Of a stretch of DNA of 64,000 bases, positions 54,816-64,000 are shown in pieces (position 1 is the stretch's first letter; each line of letters starts with the position of its first letter). The stretch is taken from contig NZ_JAUSQZ010000001.1 of assembly GCF_030811555.1 (NCBI RefSeq), positions 3,345,241 through 3,409,240 of the forward strand, in the 5' to 3' direction. The notes beneath the pieces are model-generated. The model was not told the DNA's origin and did not search any database. It saw nothing but the letters and a program-made list of their open reading frames with translations. Origin of the DNA: Kineosporia succinea (lineage in GTDB: Bacteria > Actinomycetota > Actinomycetes > Actinomycetales > Kineosporiaceae). The translations under genes and the position numbers were made by a program.

Positions 54816-55858
54816 CCGACGAACCCCTCGTCCTCGGCCTGGAGACCTCCTGCGACGAGACCGGCGTCGGCATCGTGCGCGGCGGCACGCTGCTGGCCGA
54901 CGCGGTGGCCTCCTCGGTCGAGTCGCACGCCCGGTTCGGCGGGGTGGTGCCCGAGGTCGCCAGCCGGGCGCATCTCGAGGCGATGGTGCCGACCCTGCGC
55001 CGCGCCTGCGCCGACGCCGGCGTCACCCTGAACGACCTCGACGCGATCGCCGTCACCTCGGGCCCCGGTCTTTCCGGTGCGCTGATGGTGGGCGTGGCCG
55101 CGGCCAAGGCCCTGGCGCTCGCGCTGGGCAAGCCGCTGTACGGCGTGAACCACCTGGCCGCGCACGTGGCCGTCGACATCATCGAGCACGGCCCGCTGCC
55201 CGAGCCGGCCGTGGCGATGCTGGTGTCGGGCGGCCACTCGTCACTGCTCTACGTGCCCGACGTCAGCTACGACGTGCAGCCCCTGGGCCGCACCATCGAC
55301 GACGCCGCCGGTGAGGCCTTCGACAAGGTCGCCCGGCTGCTCGGCCTGGGCTTCCCGGGCGGTCCGCTGATCGACAAGGCCGCCCGCGAGGGGGATCCGG
55401 CCTCGATCCGGTTCCCGCGGGGCCTGAGTGCCGCGCACGACATGCGCGAGCATCGCTTCGACTTCTCGTTCTCCGGCCTGAAGACCGCCGTGGCGCGCTG
55501 GGTCGAGGCCCGGGAGGCGGCCGGCGAACCGGTGCCGGTGAACGACGTCTCGGCCTCGTTCCAGGAGGCCGTGGCCGACGTGCTGACCCGCAAGGCGGTG
55601 CTCGCGTGCCAGGAGAACGGCGTGGAGCACCTGCTGATCGGCGGGGGAGTGGCGGCCAACTCGCGGCTGCGGGTGATGGCCCAGGAGCGGTGCGACAAGG
55701 CGGGCATCACGCTGCGCGTGCCCCGGCCCAAGCTCTGCACCGACAACGGCGCCATGGTGGCCGCGCTGGGCGCTCGCATGGTGCAGACGGGCAAGGTGCC
55801 GTCCGACCTGACGCTGCCGGCCGACAGCTCGATGCCGGTGACGCTGGTGCAGGCGTGA
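54812..55858 (+). CDS. tsaD: tRNA N6-threonylcarbamoyltransferase TsaD
   Basis: This 348-residue metalloenzyme completes t6A synthesis. H114 and H118 (NHLAAH) are metal ligands. [39 protein letters not shown] and [11 protein letters not shown] are diagnostic. GTG overlaps the rimI stop. A strong terminator lies between it and the converging methyltransferase gene. Confidence 0.97.
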   Translation: MTDEPLVLGLETSCDETGVGIVRGGTLLADAVASSVESHARFGGVVPEVASRAHLEAMVPTLRRACADAGVTLNDLDAIAVTSGPGLSGALMVGVAAAKALALALGKPLYGVNHLAAHVAVDIIEHGPLPEPAVAMLVSGGHSSLLYVPDVSYDVQPLGRTIDDAAGEAFDKVARLLGLGFPGGPLIDKAAREGDPASIRFPRGLSAAHDMREHRFDFSFSGLKTAVARWVEAREAAGEPVPVNDVSASFQEAVADVLTRKAVLACQENGVEHLLIGGGVAANSRLRVMAQERCDKAGITLRVPRPKLCTDNGAMVAALGARMVQTGKVPSDLTLPADSSMPVTLVQA

Positions 55859-55872
55859 CACTTCACCCGACA

Positions 55873-55929
55873 CGGGGGACGACCTGGTCGGCGGCCCGGG
55901 GCACCCGGGCCACCGGCGCGTCCCCCGTT
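55873..55929. terminator. Long terminator hairpin after tsaD
   Basis: CGGGGGACG (55873-55881) pairs with CGTCCCCCG (55919-55927). An inner GGCCCGGG/CCCGGGCC stem fills the loop. TT follows on the + side. It probably serves both converging genes. Confidence 0.75.
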
Positions 55930-55934
55930 GATCT

Positions 55935-57131
55935 TCAGTTCTGCTTGTAGGGCCGCACCACGATGACCGACTGACGCCCGGCGACCCGGGTGAGCACGAT
56001 CGTGGCCTCGTTCGGGCCGGCCAGCCGCAGCTGACGGCGCAGCTGCTCGGGCTCGACCGCGGTGCCGCGCTTCTTGATCGTGATGCGCCCGACGCCCCGG
56101 TCACGCAGGTAGGTGCGCAGCGTCTTCAGCTGGAAACCGAACACGTCGTCGACGGCGTAGACCTTGGCCAGCGGGTTGTGCTCGATGCGGTCGGCGGTGA
56201 CGTAGGCGATGGTCGGGTCGATGAGCCGCCCGCCGAGCTGGTTGGCCACGGCCGCGACCAGCCCGGCGCGGATCACGGCGCCGTCGGGCTCGTAGAGGAA
56301 CTGGCCCACCTTGCCGACCTCGGCGGGCACCGTGTCGGCCATCGAGCTGTCGTTGAGCTCGGCGCCGCCCCCGGCCGAGTCGAGCACCAGCGCGCTGCGG
56401 CGCACGCCCTCGCGGCGCACCGTGCCGAACCACAGGCCGCACTCGACCACGTCGCCGTCCACCGAGACCCACTGCGCCTCGGTGTCGTCGGGAACCATGT
56501 GATGGGGGACGCCCGGTGCGGTTTTCATGCCGACCGCCGGCAGACGGCCGGCGAGTTCGCGGACGAACGACAGCGGCGGGTTGCCGGTGCGCGGGTCGAG
56601 CAGCCGCTTGCCCGAGGCCTCGCGACGCGCGGGGTCGAGGAAGGCGCCGTCGAGGTCGTCGATGCGGGTGGTCATGGCGTCTTCGTGGCGCACCACGGCC
56701 TCCGGCCAGTGCCGCAGGTTGACCGTGGCCAGGGCCGCCGTGACCTCGTCTTTCTCCACCGCCACGACCTCCCGGTCGAGCGTGGCGAGCGCCATCGAGT
56801 CGGCCCCGATGCCGCAGCCCAGGTCGCCCACGCGCTTCACGTCGGCGGCGGCGAAACGCTGGGCGTGGCGGGCGGCCACGGGCAGCCGGGTGGCCTGCTC
56901 GAGGCCGGTCGGCGTGAACAGCATGCCCTCGGCGAACGGGCCGAACTTGGCGCGGGCGGCGGAGCGCAGCCGGGACTGGGTGAGGGCGGCGGCCACCATG
57001 TCGTTCGGGTGCCCGTCGCGCCGCAGCTGCTCGCCCAGAGACATCGCGGTGGCCTCGTCGTACTGGGGGAGGGACTCCAGCAGAGCCCATCCGTCCTGGG
57101 TCAGCAGCGTCGCGATTCCGGTCAGGTCCAC
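55935..57131 (-). CDS. Class I SAM-dependent methyltransferase, THUMP-like type
   Basis: This 398-residue protein (from GTG at 57131) has a Rossmann SAM site (VGDLGCGIGADSMALA), a VAVEKDE acidic loop and a DPARR motif (AFLDPARREASGKR). A C-terminal domain resembles the THUMP-like domain found in actinobacterial homologues. The substrate is unknown, perhaps RNA. GTG at 57131 has GGGAGA upstream; a GTG at 57197 would extend into the CIRCE operator. It diverges from groES and may share control with it. Confidence 0.82.
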   Translation of the reverse strand: MDLTGIATLLTQDGWALLESLPQYDEATAMSLGEQLRRDGHPNDMVAAALTQSRLRSAARAKFGPFAEGMLFTPTGLEQATRLPVAARHAQRFAAADVKRVGDLGCGIGADSMALATLDREVVAVEKDEVTAALATVNLRHWPEAVVRHEDAMTTRIDDLDGAFLDPARREASGKRLLDPRTGNPPLSFVRELAGRLPAVGMKTAPGVPHHMVPDDTEAQWVSVDGDVVECGLWFGTVRREGVRRSALVLDSAGGGAELNDSSMADTVPAEVGKVGQFLYEPDGAVIRAGLVAAVANQLGGRLIDPTIAYVTADRIEHNPLAKVYAVDDVFGFQLKTLRTYLRDRGVGRITIKKRGTAVEPEQLRRQLRLAGPNEATIVLTRVAGRQSVIVVRPYKQN

Positions 57132-57190
57132 CGGGGAATTCTCCCACGGTGCGAGACTCCTTCCGCCGACCGGCTGAAGGTGCGACACCT

Positions 57191-57217
57191 TTGGCACTCG
57201 GGTTGACCGAGTGCTAA
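57191..57217. promoter_or_regulatory. CIRCE operator 1 (HrcA site)
   Basis: TTGGCACTC, a 9-base spacer, then GAGTGCTAA. It differs from the classic CIRCE at one base. The spacer contains the groES -35. Confidence 0.92.
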
Positions 57218-57232
57218 CGAGCGCTCTAGATT
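57203..57232 (+). promoter_or_regulatory. groES-groEL promoter
   Basis: TTGACC (57203-57208) and TAGATT (57227-57232) are 18 bases apart. Transcription would start near 57239, between the two CIRCE elements. Confidence 0.75.
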
Positions 57233-57237
57233 CGAAC

Positions 57238-57264
57238 CTGGCACTCTCCTCGTGAGATTGCCAG
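57238..57264. promoter_or_regulatory. CIRCE-like operator 2
   Basis: CTGGCACTC, a 9-base spacer, then GATTGCCAG. One base of the second arm breaks symmetry (GAG expected). It begins at about +1. Confidence 0.7.
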
Positions 57265-57375
57265 CACCACCACTCTCAGCAGGGCCGCGATCGGCACCCG
57301 CGACGACGGTCGATGTCCCCGCTGGACCACAGTCCTTGTATTTTCATCGCCGTTCGGAGAAGGGGAGGTCCGCCA

Positions 57376-57675
57376 GTGTCGGTCTCCATCAAGCCGCTCG
57401 AGGACCGCATCGTCGTCAAGCCGCTGGACGCGGAGCAGACGACGGCTTCTGGTCTCGTCATCCCGGACACCGCCAAGGAGAAGCCCCAGGAGGGCGAGGT
57501 CCTGGCGGTCGGTCCCGGCCGGTTCGACGACGAAGGCGCCAAGCGGATCCCGCTCGACGTCAAGGTCGGCGACACCGTGCTCTACAGCAAGTACGGCGGC
57601 ACCGAGGTCAAGTACTCGGGCGAGGAGTTCCTCATCCTCTCGGCCCGTGACGTGCTCGCGATCATCGAGAAGTGA
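57376..57675 (+). CDS. groES: Co-chaperonin GroES
   Basis: This 99-residue lid protein of the GroEL chamber begins [20 protein letters not shown] and contains the mobile loop [22 protein letters not shown] start with GGGGAGG upstream. Control by HrcA is expected from the two CIRCE elements. A leader of about 135 bases precedes it. Confidence 0.98.
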   Translation: MSVSIKPLEDRIVVKPLDAEQTTASGLVIPDTAKEKPQEGEVLAVGPGRFDDEGAKRIPLDVKVGDTVLYSKYGGTEVKYSGEEFLILSARDVLAIIEK

Positions 57676-57716
57676 TCTGACGGGCTGCTCACCGCAGACC
57701 CGTTGATCGTTGCTCC

Positions 57717-57748
57717 CGCCCCGGTCTGCCTTCGTGGCGGCCGGGGCG
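57717..57748 (+). other. Hairpin between groES and groEL
   Basis: CGCCCCGG (57717-57724) pairs with CCGGGGCG (57741-57748). The inner loop can form further pairs. It could set a groES-to-groEL ratio by partial termination or processing. Confidence 0.5.
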
Positions 57749-57761
57749 TGTGCAGTTCTAG

Positions 57762-59417
<1,656 letters not shown>

Positions 59418-59432
59418 TCAGGTGATCTGAGA

Positions 59433-59466
59433 GAAGCCCGGTCCCCCAGGGGGCCGGGCTTCTTCG
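59433..59466. terminator. Terminator after groEL1
   Basis: GAAGCCCGG pairs with CCGGGCTTC (59433-59462), with CCCC/GGGG in the inner stem, followed by TTCGTC. The whiD-like gene converges from the other side. Confidence 0.85.
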
Positions 59467-59468
59467 TC

Positions 59469-59768
59469 TCAGCTCGCGGCGAGCGAGGAGTCGCGTTCGC
59501 CGCAGTAGGTGCTCTCGCGCTCGTCCTCGGTCATGCCGCCCCAGACCCCGTACGGTTCCCGCACCTGCAGGGCGTGCTCGCGGCACTGGTCCAGTACCGG
59601 GCAGCGGGCGCAGACGGATTTCGCCGCCACGTCGCGCTGGCGGCGGGCCGGGCCGCGCTCACCCTCGGGGTGGAAGAAGACCCGCGGGTCAGCTGTGCGG
59701 CAGGCGCCTTCCAGCTGCCACTCCCACAGGTCGGCAACGGGCCCGGGAAGACGAGAGATCTCAGCCAT
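59469..59768 (-). CDS. whiD: WhiB-family regulator, WhiD/WhiB3-like
   Basis: This 99-residue iron-sulfur protein has the four cluster cysteines C23, C53, C56 and C62 (GACRTADP, SVCARCP, DQCREHA) and the turn GVWGG (residues 74-78). The N-terminus AEISRLPGPVADLWEWQLEG places it with Streptomyces WhiD and mycobacterial WhiB3, which bind the housekeeping sigma and control sporulation or redox responses. ATG at 59768 aligns with WhiD; an ATG three bases upstream is possible. The usual DNA-binding basic tail is short here. Confidence 0.93.
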   Translation of the reverse strand: MAEISRLPGPVADLWEWQLEGACRTADPRVFFHPEGERGPARRQRDVAAKSVCARCPVLDQCREHALQVREPYGVWGGMTEDERESTYCGERDSSLAAS

Positions 59769-60068
59769 CATGGACACACCATTCCGATTCGAAGAGCCTG
59801 ACCCCGTGCTCGAGGCCTTGAGGTGTCGGGTGTTGTCGTGGTGGTGCCGGGTGTTCGAGGGGTTCGCCAGTCCTGACAACGAGTGCATCGGTCCGCCTCG
59901 GGGCGCGCTTGACGCCTCGGTGAACTACCTTTGAAGCGGTTGACGACGTAAAGATCAACGCTTCGGCGGCTGTTCGTGGTGCATCGGTTCACCGCTTGTT
60001 CGGCTCAGGCGGCACGAGGAGGCGTTGTGGGTTAGTGTCTGTTTCTCTAGTGCCAGGGGGCGGGTGAA

Positions 60069-61448
60069 GTGTCAGAAACGTCTCGGCAGGCCGGGGCCGG
60101 AGCTGAAGAGCCCGTCAAAGGTCGGAACGAGGTGACGGAGGCGATCTCTACGCCCCCCTCGCCGACCCTCACCGTGGCAGCCGTGGCCCGGCGCCTCGGT
60201 GTCGCGCCGCCCACGCTGCGCACCTGGGACCGCAGATACGGCCTCGGTCCGTCGGCGCACACCGCCGGCGCCCACCGCCGCTACTCGCCGGCCGACGTGG
60301 CCCGGCTCATGGTCATGCGCCGGCTCACCCTGGAGGGTGTGGCCCCGAGCGACGCCGCGAAGATCGCGCTCGCCACCGCGCTCACCCCCGAGGGCCGTCC
60401 GGTCCAGCCCGACAACGAGTTCACCCCCGCCGAGGGCTTCGACGCCTCGACGCTCGCCCCGGGCCTGGGCGGCGTGACCGAGAACCCGGCCCGGCGCCAG
60501 CCCCGCGACTACCCGCAGGGAGAAGACCGGTACCCGCCGGGCTCCTTCCTCGACGAGACGACGCCCGACGGCGGCCTCGACGAGGTCGAGCTGTCCGCCG
60601 ACTACAGCCTGCCCGACTCGTCGGCGTGGTCGGCTCGCGGCCGGGCTCCCCGGACGGTCGAGGAGCACCCCGACGACGAGCTCGACCTGACCGGCCTGGG
60701 CGTCGACGGTTTCGAGGCCGAGGCGGGCGACCCGCAGCGCACCGAGCAGCTGGCCGACGACTGGCCGGGCATGCTCCGGTCGGTCGAGACCTCGCGCAGC
60801 AGCACCTCCGGTGGGGGCCGGGTCGTGGCCCTGCCCGACGGCACCGCGGCGAGCCGTGGCCTGGCCCGGGCCGCGATGTCGCTCGACTCGTTCGAGACGC
60901 ACCGGCTGCTGAACGAGAGCATCCGCCGGCAGGGCGTCGTGCCCACCTGGGACACGATGATCATGCCGGTGCTGCGGGCCCTGGGTGAGCGTGTCCGGGT
61001 CTCCGGCGAGGGCATCGACGTCGAGCACGCCTTCTCCGAGGTGATCCTCGGGGTGCTGCGCAATGTCGCGGTCAACGTCCGTATCACCCGCAACTCCCCG
61101 ATGGTGCTGCTGGCCTGCGCCGACTCCGACTACCACTCGATGCCGCTGCACGCGCTGGCCGCCGCGCTGGCCGAGCACGAGGTGCCGACCCGGATGCTCG
61201 GCACCGGGCTGCCGCCGCACGCCCTGGCCTCGTCGGTGCGCCGCACCGGTCCCTCGGTGATCGTGCTGTTCGCCCGGATGCCCGGGGCCGACGCCGCCGA
61301 CTCGCAGGTACTGCGCCGTCAGCGTCCCGCGCCCACTGTGATCCTGGCCGGCCCGGGCTGGCGGCCCGACACCATCCCGGCCTCCGCCCGCACCGCCGGT
61401 TCGCTGATCGAGGCGATCGACGAGGTGCTGCGCGGGCTCCACAACTGA
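60069..61448 (+). CDS. MerR-family regulator with B12-binding-like C-terminus
   Basis: This 459-residue protein has a MerR helix-turn-helix at about residues 33-100 (VAAVARRLGVAPPTLRTWDR, HRRYSPADVARL). An acidic disordered linker runs to about 260. A helical cap follows (about 270-340) and then a Rossmann-like domain (about 345-455). The layout matches CarH/LitR light-sensing regulators. Cap E319-H320 and the possible axial H356 (DYHSMPL) remain, but the cap Trp is replaced by Val and the Gly of HxxG by Pro. Cobalamin binding is therefore uncertain. A TTGTGG/TAGTGC pair (60025-60053) is a weak promoter candidate. Confidence 0.85.
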   Translation: MSETSRQAGAGAEEPVKGRNEVTEAISTPPSPTLTVAAVARRLGVAPPTLRTWDRRYGLGPSAHTAGAHRRYSPADVARLMVMRRLTLEGVAPSDAAKIALATALTPEGRPVQPDNEFTPAEGFDASTLAPGLGGVTENPARRQPRDYPQGEDRYPPGSFLDETTPDGGLDEVELSADYSLPDSSAWSARGRAPRTVEEHPDDELDLTGLGVDGFEAEAGDPQRTEQLADDWPGMLRSVETSRSSTSGGGRVVALPDGTAASRGLARAAMSLDSFETHRLLNESIRRQGVVPTWDTMIMPVLRALGERVRVSGEGIDVEHAFSEVILGVLRNVAVNVRITRNSPMVLLACADSDYHSMPLHALAAALAEHEVPTRMLGTGLPPHALASSVRRTGPSVIVLFARMPGADAADSQVLRRQRPAPTVILAGPGWRPDTIPASARTAGSLIEAIDEVLRGLHN

Positions 61449-61687
61449 GCCCGGCCGGCACCGCCGCAGTCCCCCTCTGACAGCTGATCCTCAGCCGTCG
61501 CCGCCTCTTCCCGCGCCCCGGGTGGGCCGAGAGATCCAACGGGTGCCGACGCGTCCTCCATCAGCCGGACACCGCCCCAACGCGGCCGGACACGCCGGGA
61601 ACCGCCCCCGGGACGCACCGGCGGCGGCCAATGATCCACCTCCGGACTCAAGTCCGGCCCCCCGGTGTCGAAACCTTGGACCAGGGA

Positions 61688-61709
61688 CATCTCCCACGGA
61701 TGGGGGATG
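61688..61709 (+). promoter_or_regulatory. Inverted repeat upstream of bldM
   Basis: CATCTCCC (61688-61695) and GGGGGATG (61702-61709) form an 8-bp stem with one G-T pair, 23 bases before the bldM GTG. Either an operator or an mRNA hairpin. Confidence 0.4.
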
Positions 61710-61731
61710 CCAAGTTTCGTGAGGTGGATCT

Positions 61732-62346
61732 GTGGCGACGGTACTGGTGTGCGATGACTCTGCGCTGGTCAGGGAGACCTTGCACAGGGCACTCTCCTCA
61801 GTTCCCGGCATCACCCGCGTCGTGGACGCCTCCTCGGGTGAAGAGGCACTGGCCCGATGGCCCGTCGAGCGGCCTTCACTGGTGCTGATGGACGTGCGGA
61901 TGCCGGGAATCGGTGGTGTGGAGGCGGCGCGACGTCTGCTCTCCCGCCATCCGGAGGCGATCGTGGTTATGGTGACCATGGCTGAGGACGCCGACGGCGT
62001 GGCTCGGTCGGTGGCCGGGGGTGCCCGCGGCTATCTGGTCAAGGACGCGTCCCGGGAGGAGGTGGCGGCAACGGTGGTCTACGCCCTGAGCGACGGCCTG
62101 GCCCGGCGAACGGTCCCGGCCCCCCGTAGCAACGACGCGAACGTGTCGGCCCCGCCCCTCACCGAGCGTGAGATGCAGGTGCTCACCGGAATGAGCCGTG
62201 GTCGCAGCAACGCCGAGATCGGCAAAGAGCTGTACCTCTCCGAGGACACGGTGAAGACCCACGCCCGTAGGCTTTTCCGCAAGATGGGGGCCGCAGACCG
62301 GGCCCAGGCGGTGGCAGTGGGGTTCCGCTGGGGCCTGATACGGTGA
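61732..62346 (+). CDS. bldM: Developmental response regulator BldM
   Basis: This 204-residue protein has a receiver domain (D8-D9, D54 in [10 protein letters not shown]104 in YLVKDAS) and a LuxR-type DNA-binding domain ([40 protein letters not shown]). It closely resembles Streptomyces BldM, which switches on aerial growth and sporulation genes alone or with WhiI. Although the receiver residues are present, Streptomyces BldM works without phosphorylation. GTG start. It lies between the MerR gene and the sigma gene. Confidence 0.94.
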   Translation: MATVLVCDDSALVRETLHRALSSVPGITRVVDASSGEEALARWPVERPSLVLMDVRMPGIGGVEAARRLLSRHPEAIVVMVTMAEDADGVARSVAGGARGYLVKDASREEVAATVVYALSDGLARRTVPAPRSNDANVSAPPLTEREMQVLTGMSRGRSNAEIGKELYLSEDTVKTHARRLFRKMGAADRAQAVAVGFRWGLIR

Positions 62347-62350
62347 AGTA

Positions 62351-62992
62351 ATGGCCGTCCGGGGCGGCAAGGAGAATGCCGTAGGTGTAACGCCGAAGCC
62401 TCATGCCGCGATGTCTCAACCGGACGACGCAGATAACTTCCAGGAGCTGTCGTCCCGCGCCGTCCAGGGTGACGACGTGGCCACTGAACGATTGCTCAAA
62501 CTCGTCCACCAGATGGTTCGGCGTTACTGCCGCGCCAGGCTCTCCCGCATGCCCGGCGGGGAGCACACGGCGGACGATGTTGCGCAGGAGGTTTGCATCG
62601 CTGTGCTTTCGGCGCTGAGTCGCTACCGGGACGAGGGACGTCCGTTCGAGGCGTTCGTCTACCGCATCGCGGCCAACAAGGTGGCTGATGCACAGCGGGC
62701 CTTCTACCGAGCTGCCGTTCCGGTGGCGGAGGTCCCGGAGACCCCGGAGACCGCCGCCGGGCCGGAGGAGCTGGCCGAACGGGCCGGTGACGCGCAGCAG
62801 GTGCGGGAACTCCTGAACCGGCTGCCCGACCAGTTGCGCGAACTGCTCGTTCTTCGCGTGGCGGTCGGGATGTCGGCGGACGAGACCGGCCGCGCCCTCG
62901 GTATGACCGCGGGGGCGGTCAGGGTTGCCCAGCACCGGGCCATGCAGCGCCTGCGGAGCATGATCGACGTTCCCGCGACGGAGACGGCATGA
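62351..62992 (+). CDS. shbA: ECF sigma factor, SigD/ShbA type
   Basis: This sigma factor shows region 2 ([45 protein letters not shown]) and region 4 ([38 protein letters not shown]). The wording matches Streptomyces ShbA and mycobacterial SigD. ShbA drives transcription of the principal sigma gene hrdB in Streptomyces. ATG at 62351 (213 residues) is four bases after bldM; ATG at 62411 would give a 193-residue form closer to some homologues. Its stop overlaps the next ATG (ATGA). Confidence 0.92.
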   Translation: MAVRGGKENAVGVTPKPHAAMSQPDDADNFQELSSRAVQGDDVATERLLKLVHQMVRRYCRARLSRMPGGEHTADDVAQEVCIAVLSALSRYRDEGRPFEAFVYRIAANKVADAQRAFYRAAVPVAEVPETPETAAGPEELAERAGDAQQVRELLNRLPDQLRELLVLRVAVGMSADETGRALGMTAGAVRVAQHRAMQRLRSMIDVPATETA

Positions 62993-64000
62993 GCACCCCC
63001 ACCCCGCCCCAGGACGACACCGGTCAGGAACCGCCGACCGCCGACCTTTCCGAGCTGACCGCCACCGACGCGCTGCTCGACCGGCTGGCGGCGCGCGACG
63101 CGTCCGAGCAGGACCTGCTCGACCCGACGGCGATGGCGCTGAACACGCTGCTCACCGAGATCGATGCCGAGGCCGGCGCGGACAACGCGATGGCCCGGCT
63201 GGTCGAGGTGCTGGCGGGGCGCCCGCTGTACATCGACGGGCCCTCGGTGACCGCTGACGTGTCGGCCGGGGCTGCCCCGGAAACCATCGACCTCACCGAC
63301 GCGGCCCCGGACGTCCCGGTCGCTGCGGTGCCGATCACCGCTGCCCGCAGCAGCCGGCGGCGGCGCTGGCAGGTGGCCGCGAGCAAGGTCTCGGCCCCGG
63401 TGGCCGCCGCGTCGATCGCCGTCATGGTGGTGCTGGGTGGTGGCGTGAGCGCCGCCGTGGCCGGCGACCCGATGGCCCCGCTCGACGGGGTCGGCCGGGT
63501 GATGGCCAAACTGCCCGGCATCGACTCCTCCGGCTACGACCGGAAAGACGCGCAGAAGGAGCTCGAGCTCGCCGCCAGTCTGGCCGCGACCGATCCCGAC
63601 GCCGCGCGTGAGCACTACCAGAAGGCCCAGGCGATCCTGGCCGACCTTCCCGACGACAAGAAGTCCGACCTGATGGTGACGGCCGACGCGGTCGCGGCCG
63701 TGCTCGTGCCCGGCGACCCCACCGAACCGGGCGTCGTCCCGGTCGGCACGGCCACCACGCCCGGCGACGCGGTCACCACCGTCCCGGGGGCCACCGGTAC
63801 GCCGACGGCCGTCCCGGCCACCGACGTCACGGCCTCACCGACCTCGGGAGGCGGTGGCACCACCGCGTCCACACCGCCGTCCAGCACCACCACCACGGCC
63901 CCGACGACCAGCACCGGGCCCACCACGTCGTCCGCGCCCAGCAGCACGGCCAACGACTCGCCCACGTCGCAGACCTCGGCCCCGACCGACCCGGCCACCC
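62989..64000 (+). CDS. rsdA: RsdA-like anti-sigma-D factor (3' cut by window)
   Basis: The frame stays open to the window end (337 codons). The cytoplasmic part carries [18 protein letters not shown], resembling the sigma-binding segment of mycobacterial RsdA. One membrane segment spans about residues 132-157 ([21 protein letters not shown]). Outside are a short helical stretch (residues 180-225) and a long Thr/Pro/Ser/Ala tail. The ATG overlaps the sigma stop (ATGA), typical of coupled sigma and anti-sigma genes. In M. tuberculosis RsdA sequesters SigD and is released by regulated proteolysis; the same is inferred here. Confidence 0.85.
   Translation, partial: MSTPTPPQDDTGQEPPTADLSELTATDALLDRLAARDASEQDLLDPTAMALNTLLTEIDAEAGADNAMARLVEVLAGRPLYIDGPSVTADVSAGAAPETIDLTDAAPDVPVAAVPITAARSSRRRRWQVAASKVSAPVAAASIAVMVVLGGGVSAAVAGDPMAPLDGVGRVMAKLPGIDSSGYDRKDAQKELELAASLAATDPDAAREHYQKAQAILADLPDDKKSDLMVTADAVAAVLVPGDPTEPGVVPVGTATTPGDAVTTVPGATGTPTAVPATDVTASPTSGGGGTTASTPPSSTTTTAPTTSTGPTTSSAPSSTANDSPTSQTSAPTDPAT

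Overview
This 64 kb window is high-GC actinobacterial chromosome made almost entirely of core housekeeping genes. Strong third-position G/C, frequent GTG and TTG starts, RpoB/RpoC of actinobacterial type, a His-tailed GroEL next to groES, and WhiB, BldM and SigD/ShbA-type regulators all point to Actinomycetota. The gene order from rpsM to the sigma factor resembles Mycobacterium tuberculosis read in reverse. A bldM gene and the lack of rpsD between rpsK and rpoA are more Streptomyces-like. A differentiating actinomycete (for example a Kineosporia-like lineage) fits, but the genus cannot be fixed from the sequence alone.

Layout. 1-958: end of a histidine kinase and its CheY-like partner. 961-2342: L10 leader, rplJ, rplL, terminator. 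2343-10395: rpoB, rpoC, terminator. 10495-15160: rpsL, rpsG, fusA, tuf. 15309-25668: S10/spc ribosomal cluster (rpsJ to rplO), with an unexplained 267-base insertion between rpsZ and rpsH. 25793-28550: secY, adk, map. 28560-33088: infA, rpmJ, rpsM, rpsK, rpoA, rplQ, truA. 33247-39993: non-ribosomal genes (secreted nuclease, DUF5709-type protein, ABC-F ATPase, diacylglycerol-kinase-like protein, reverse-strand sthA). 40290-49937: rplM, rpsI, glmM, a reverse-strand block of coaA, ECF sigma and membrane protein, then glmS and nnr. 50196-55858: alr, an alpha/beta hydrolase and the tRNA t6A genes tsaE, tsaB, tsaD with rimI. 55935-59466: a THUMP-like methyltransferase divergent from CIRCE-controlled groES-groEL1. 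59469-64000: whiD/whiB3-like gene, a MerR regulator with an altered B12-type domain, bldM, a SigD/ShbA-type sigma factor and an RsdA-like anti-sigma factor cut by the window end.

The window joins transcription (rpoA, rpoB, rpoC), translation (ribosomal proteins, EF-Tu, EF-G, IF-1), protein export and maturation (SecY, MetAP, GroEL), cell-wall precursor supply (GlmS, GlmM, Alr), CoA and NAD(P)H maintenance (CoaA, Nnr, SthA), tRNA modification and a developmental regulatory block.

The most notable non-coding signal is a 27-base element with the same predicted hairpin geometry in the leaders of three separate ribosomal operons (rpsL, rpsJ, rpsM). Other points of interest are a possible 88-codon gene inside the spc cluster, several apparently leaderless start sites, a promoter flanked by two CIRCE operators, and the bldM-sigma-antisigma arrangement. 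No tRNA, rRNA, insertion sequence, prophage or CRISPR array was seen.
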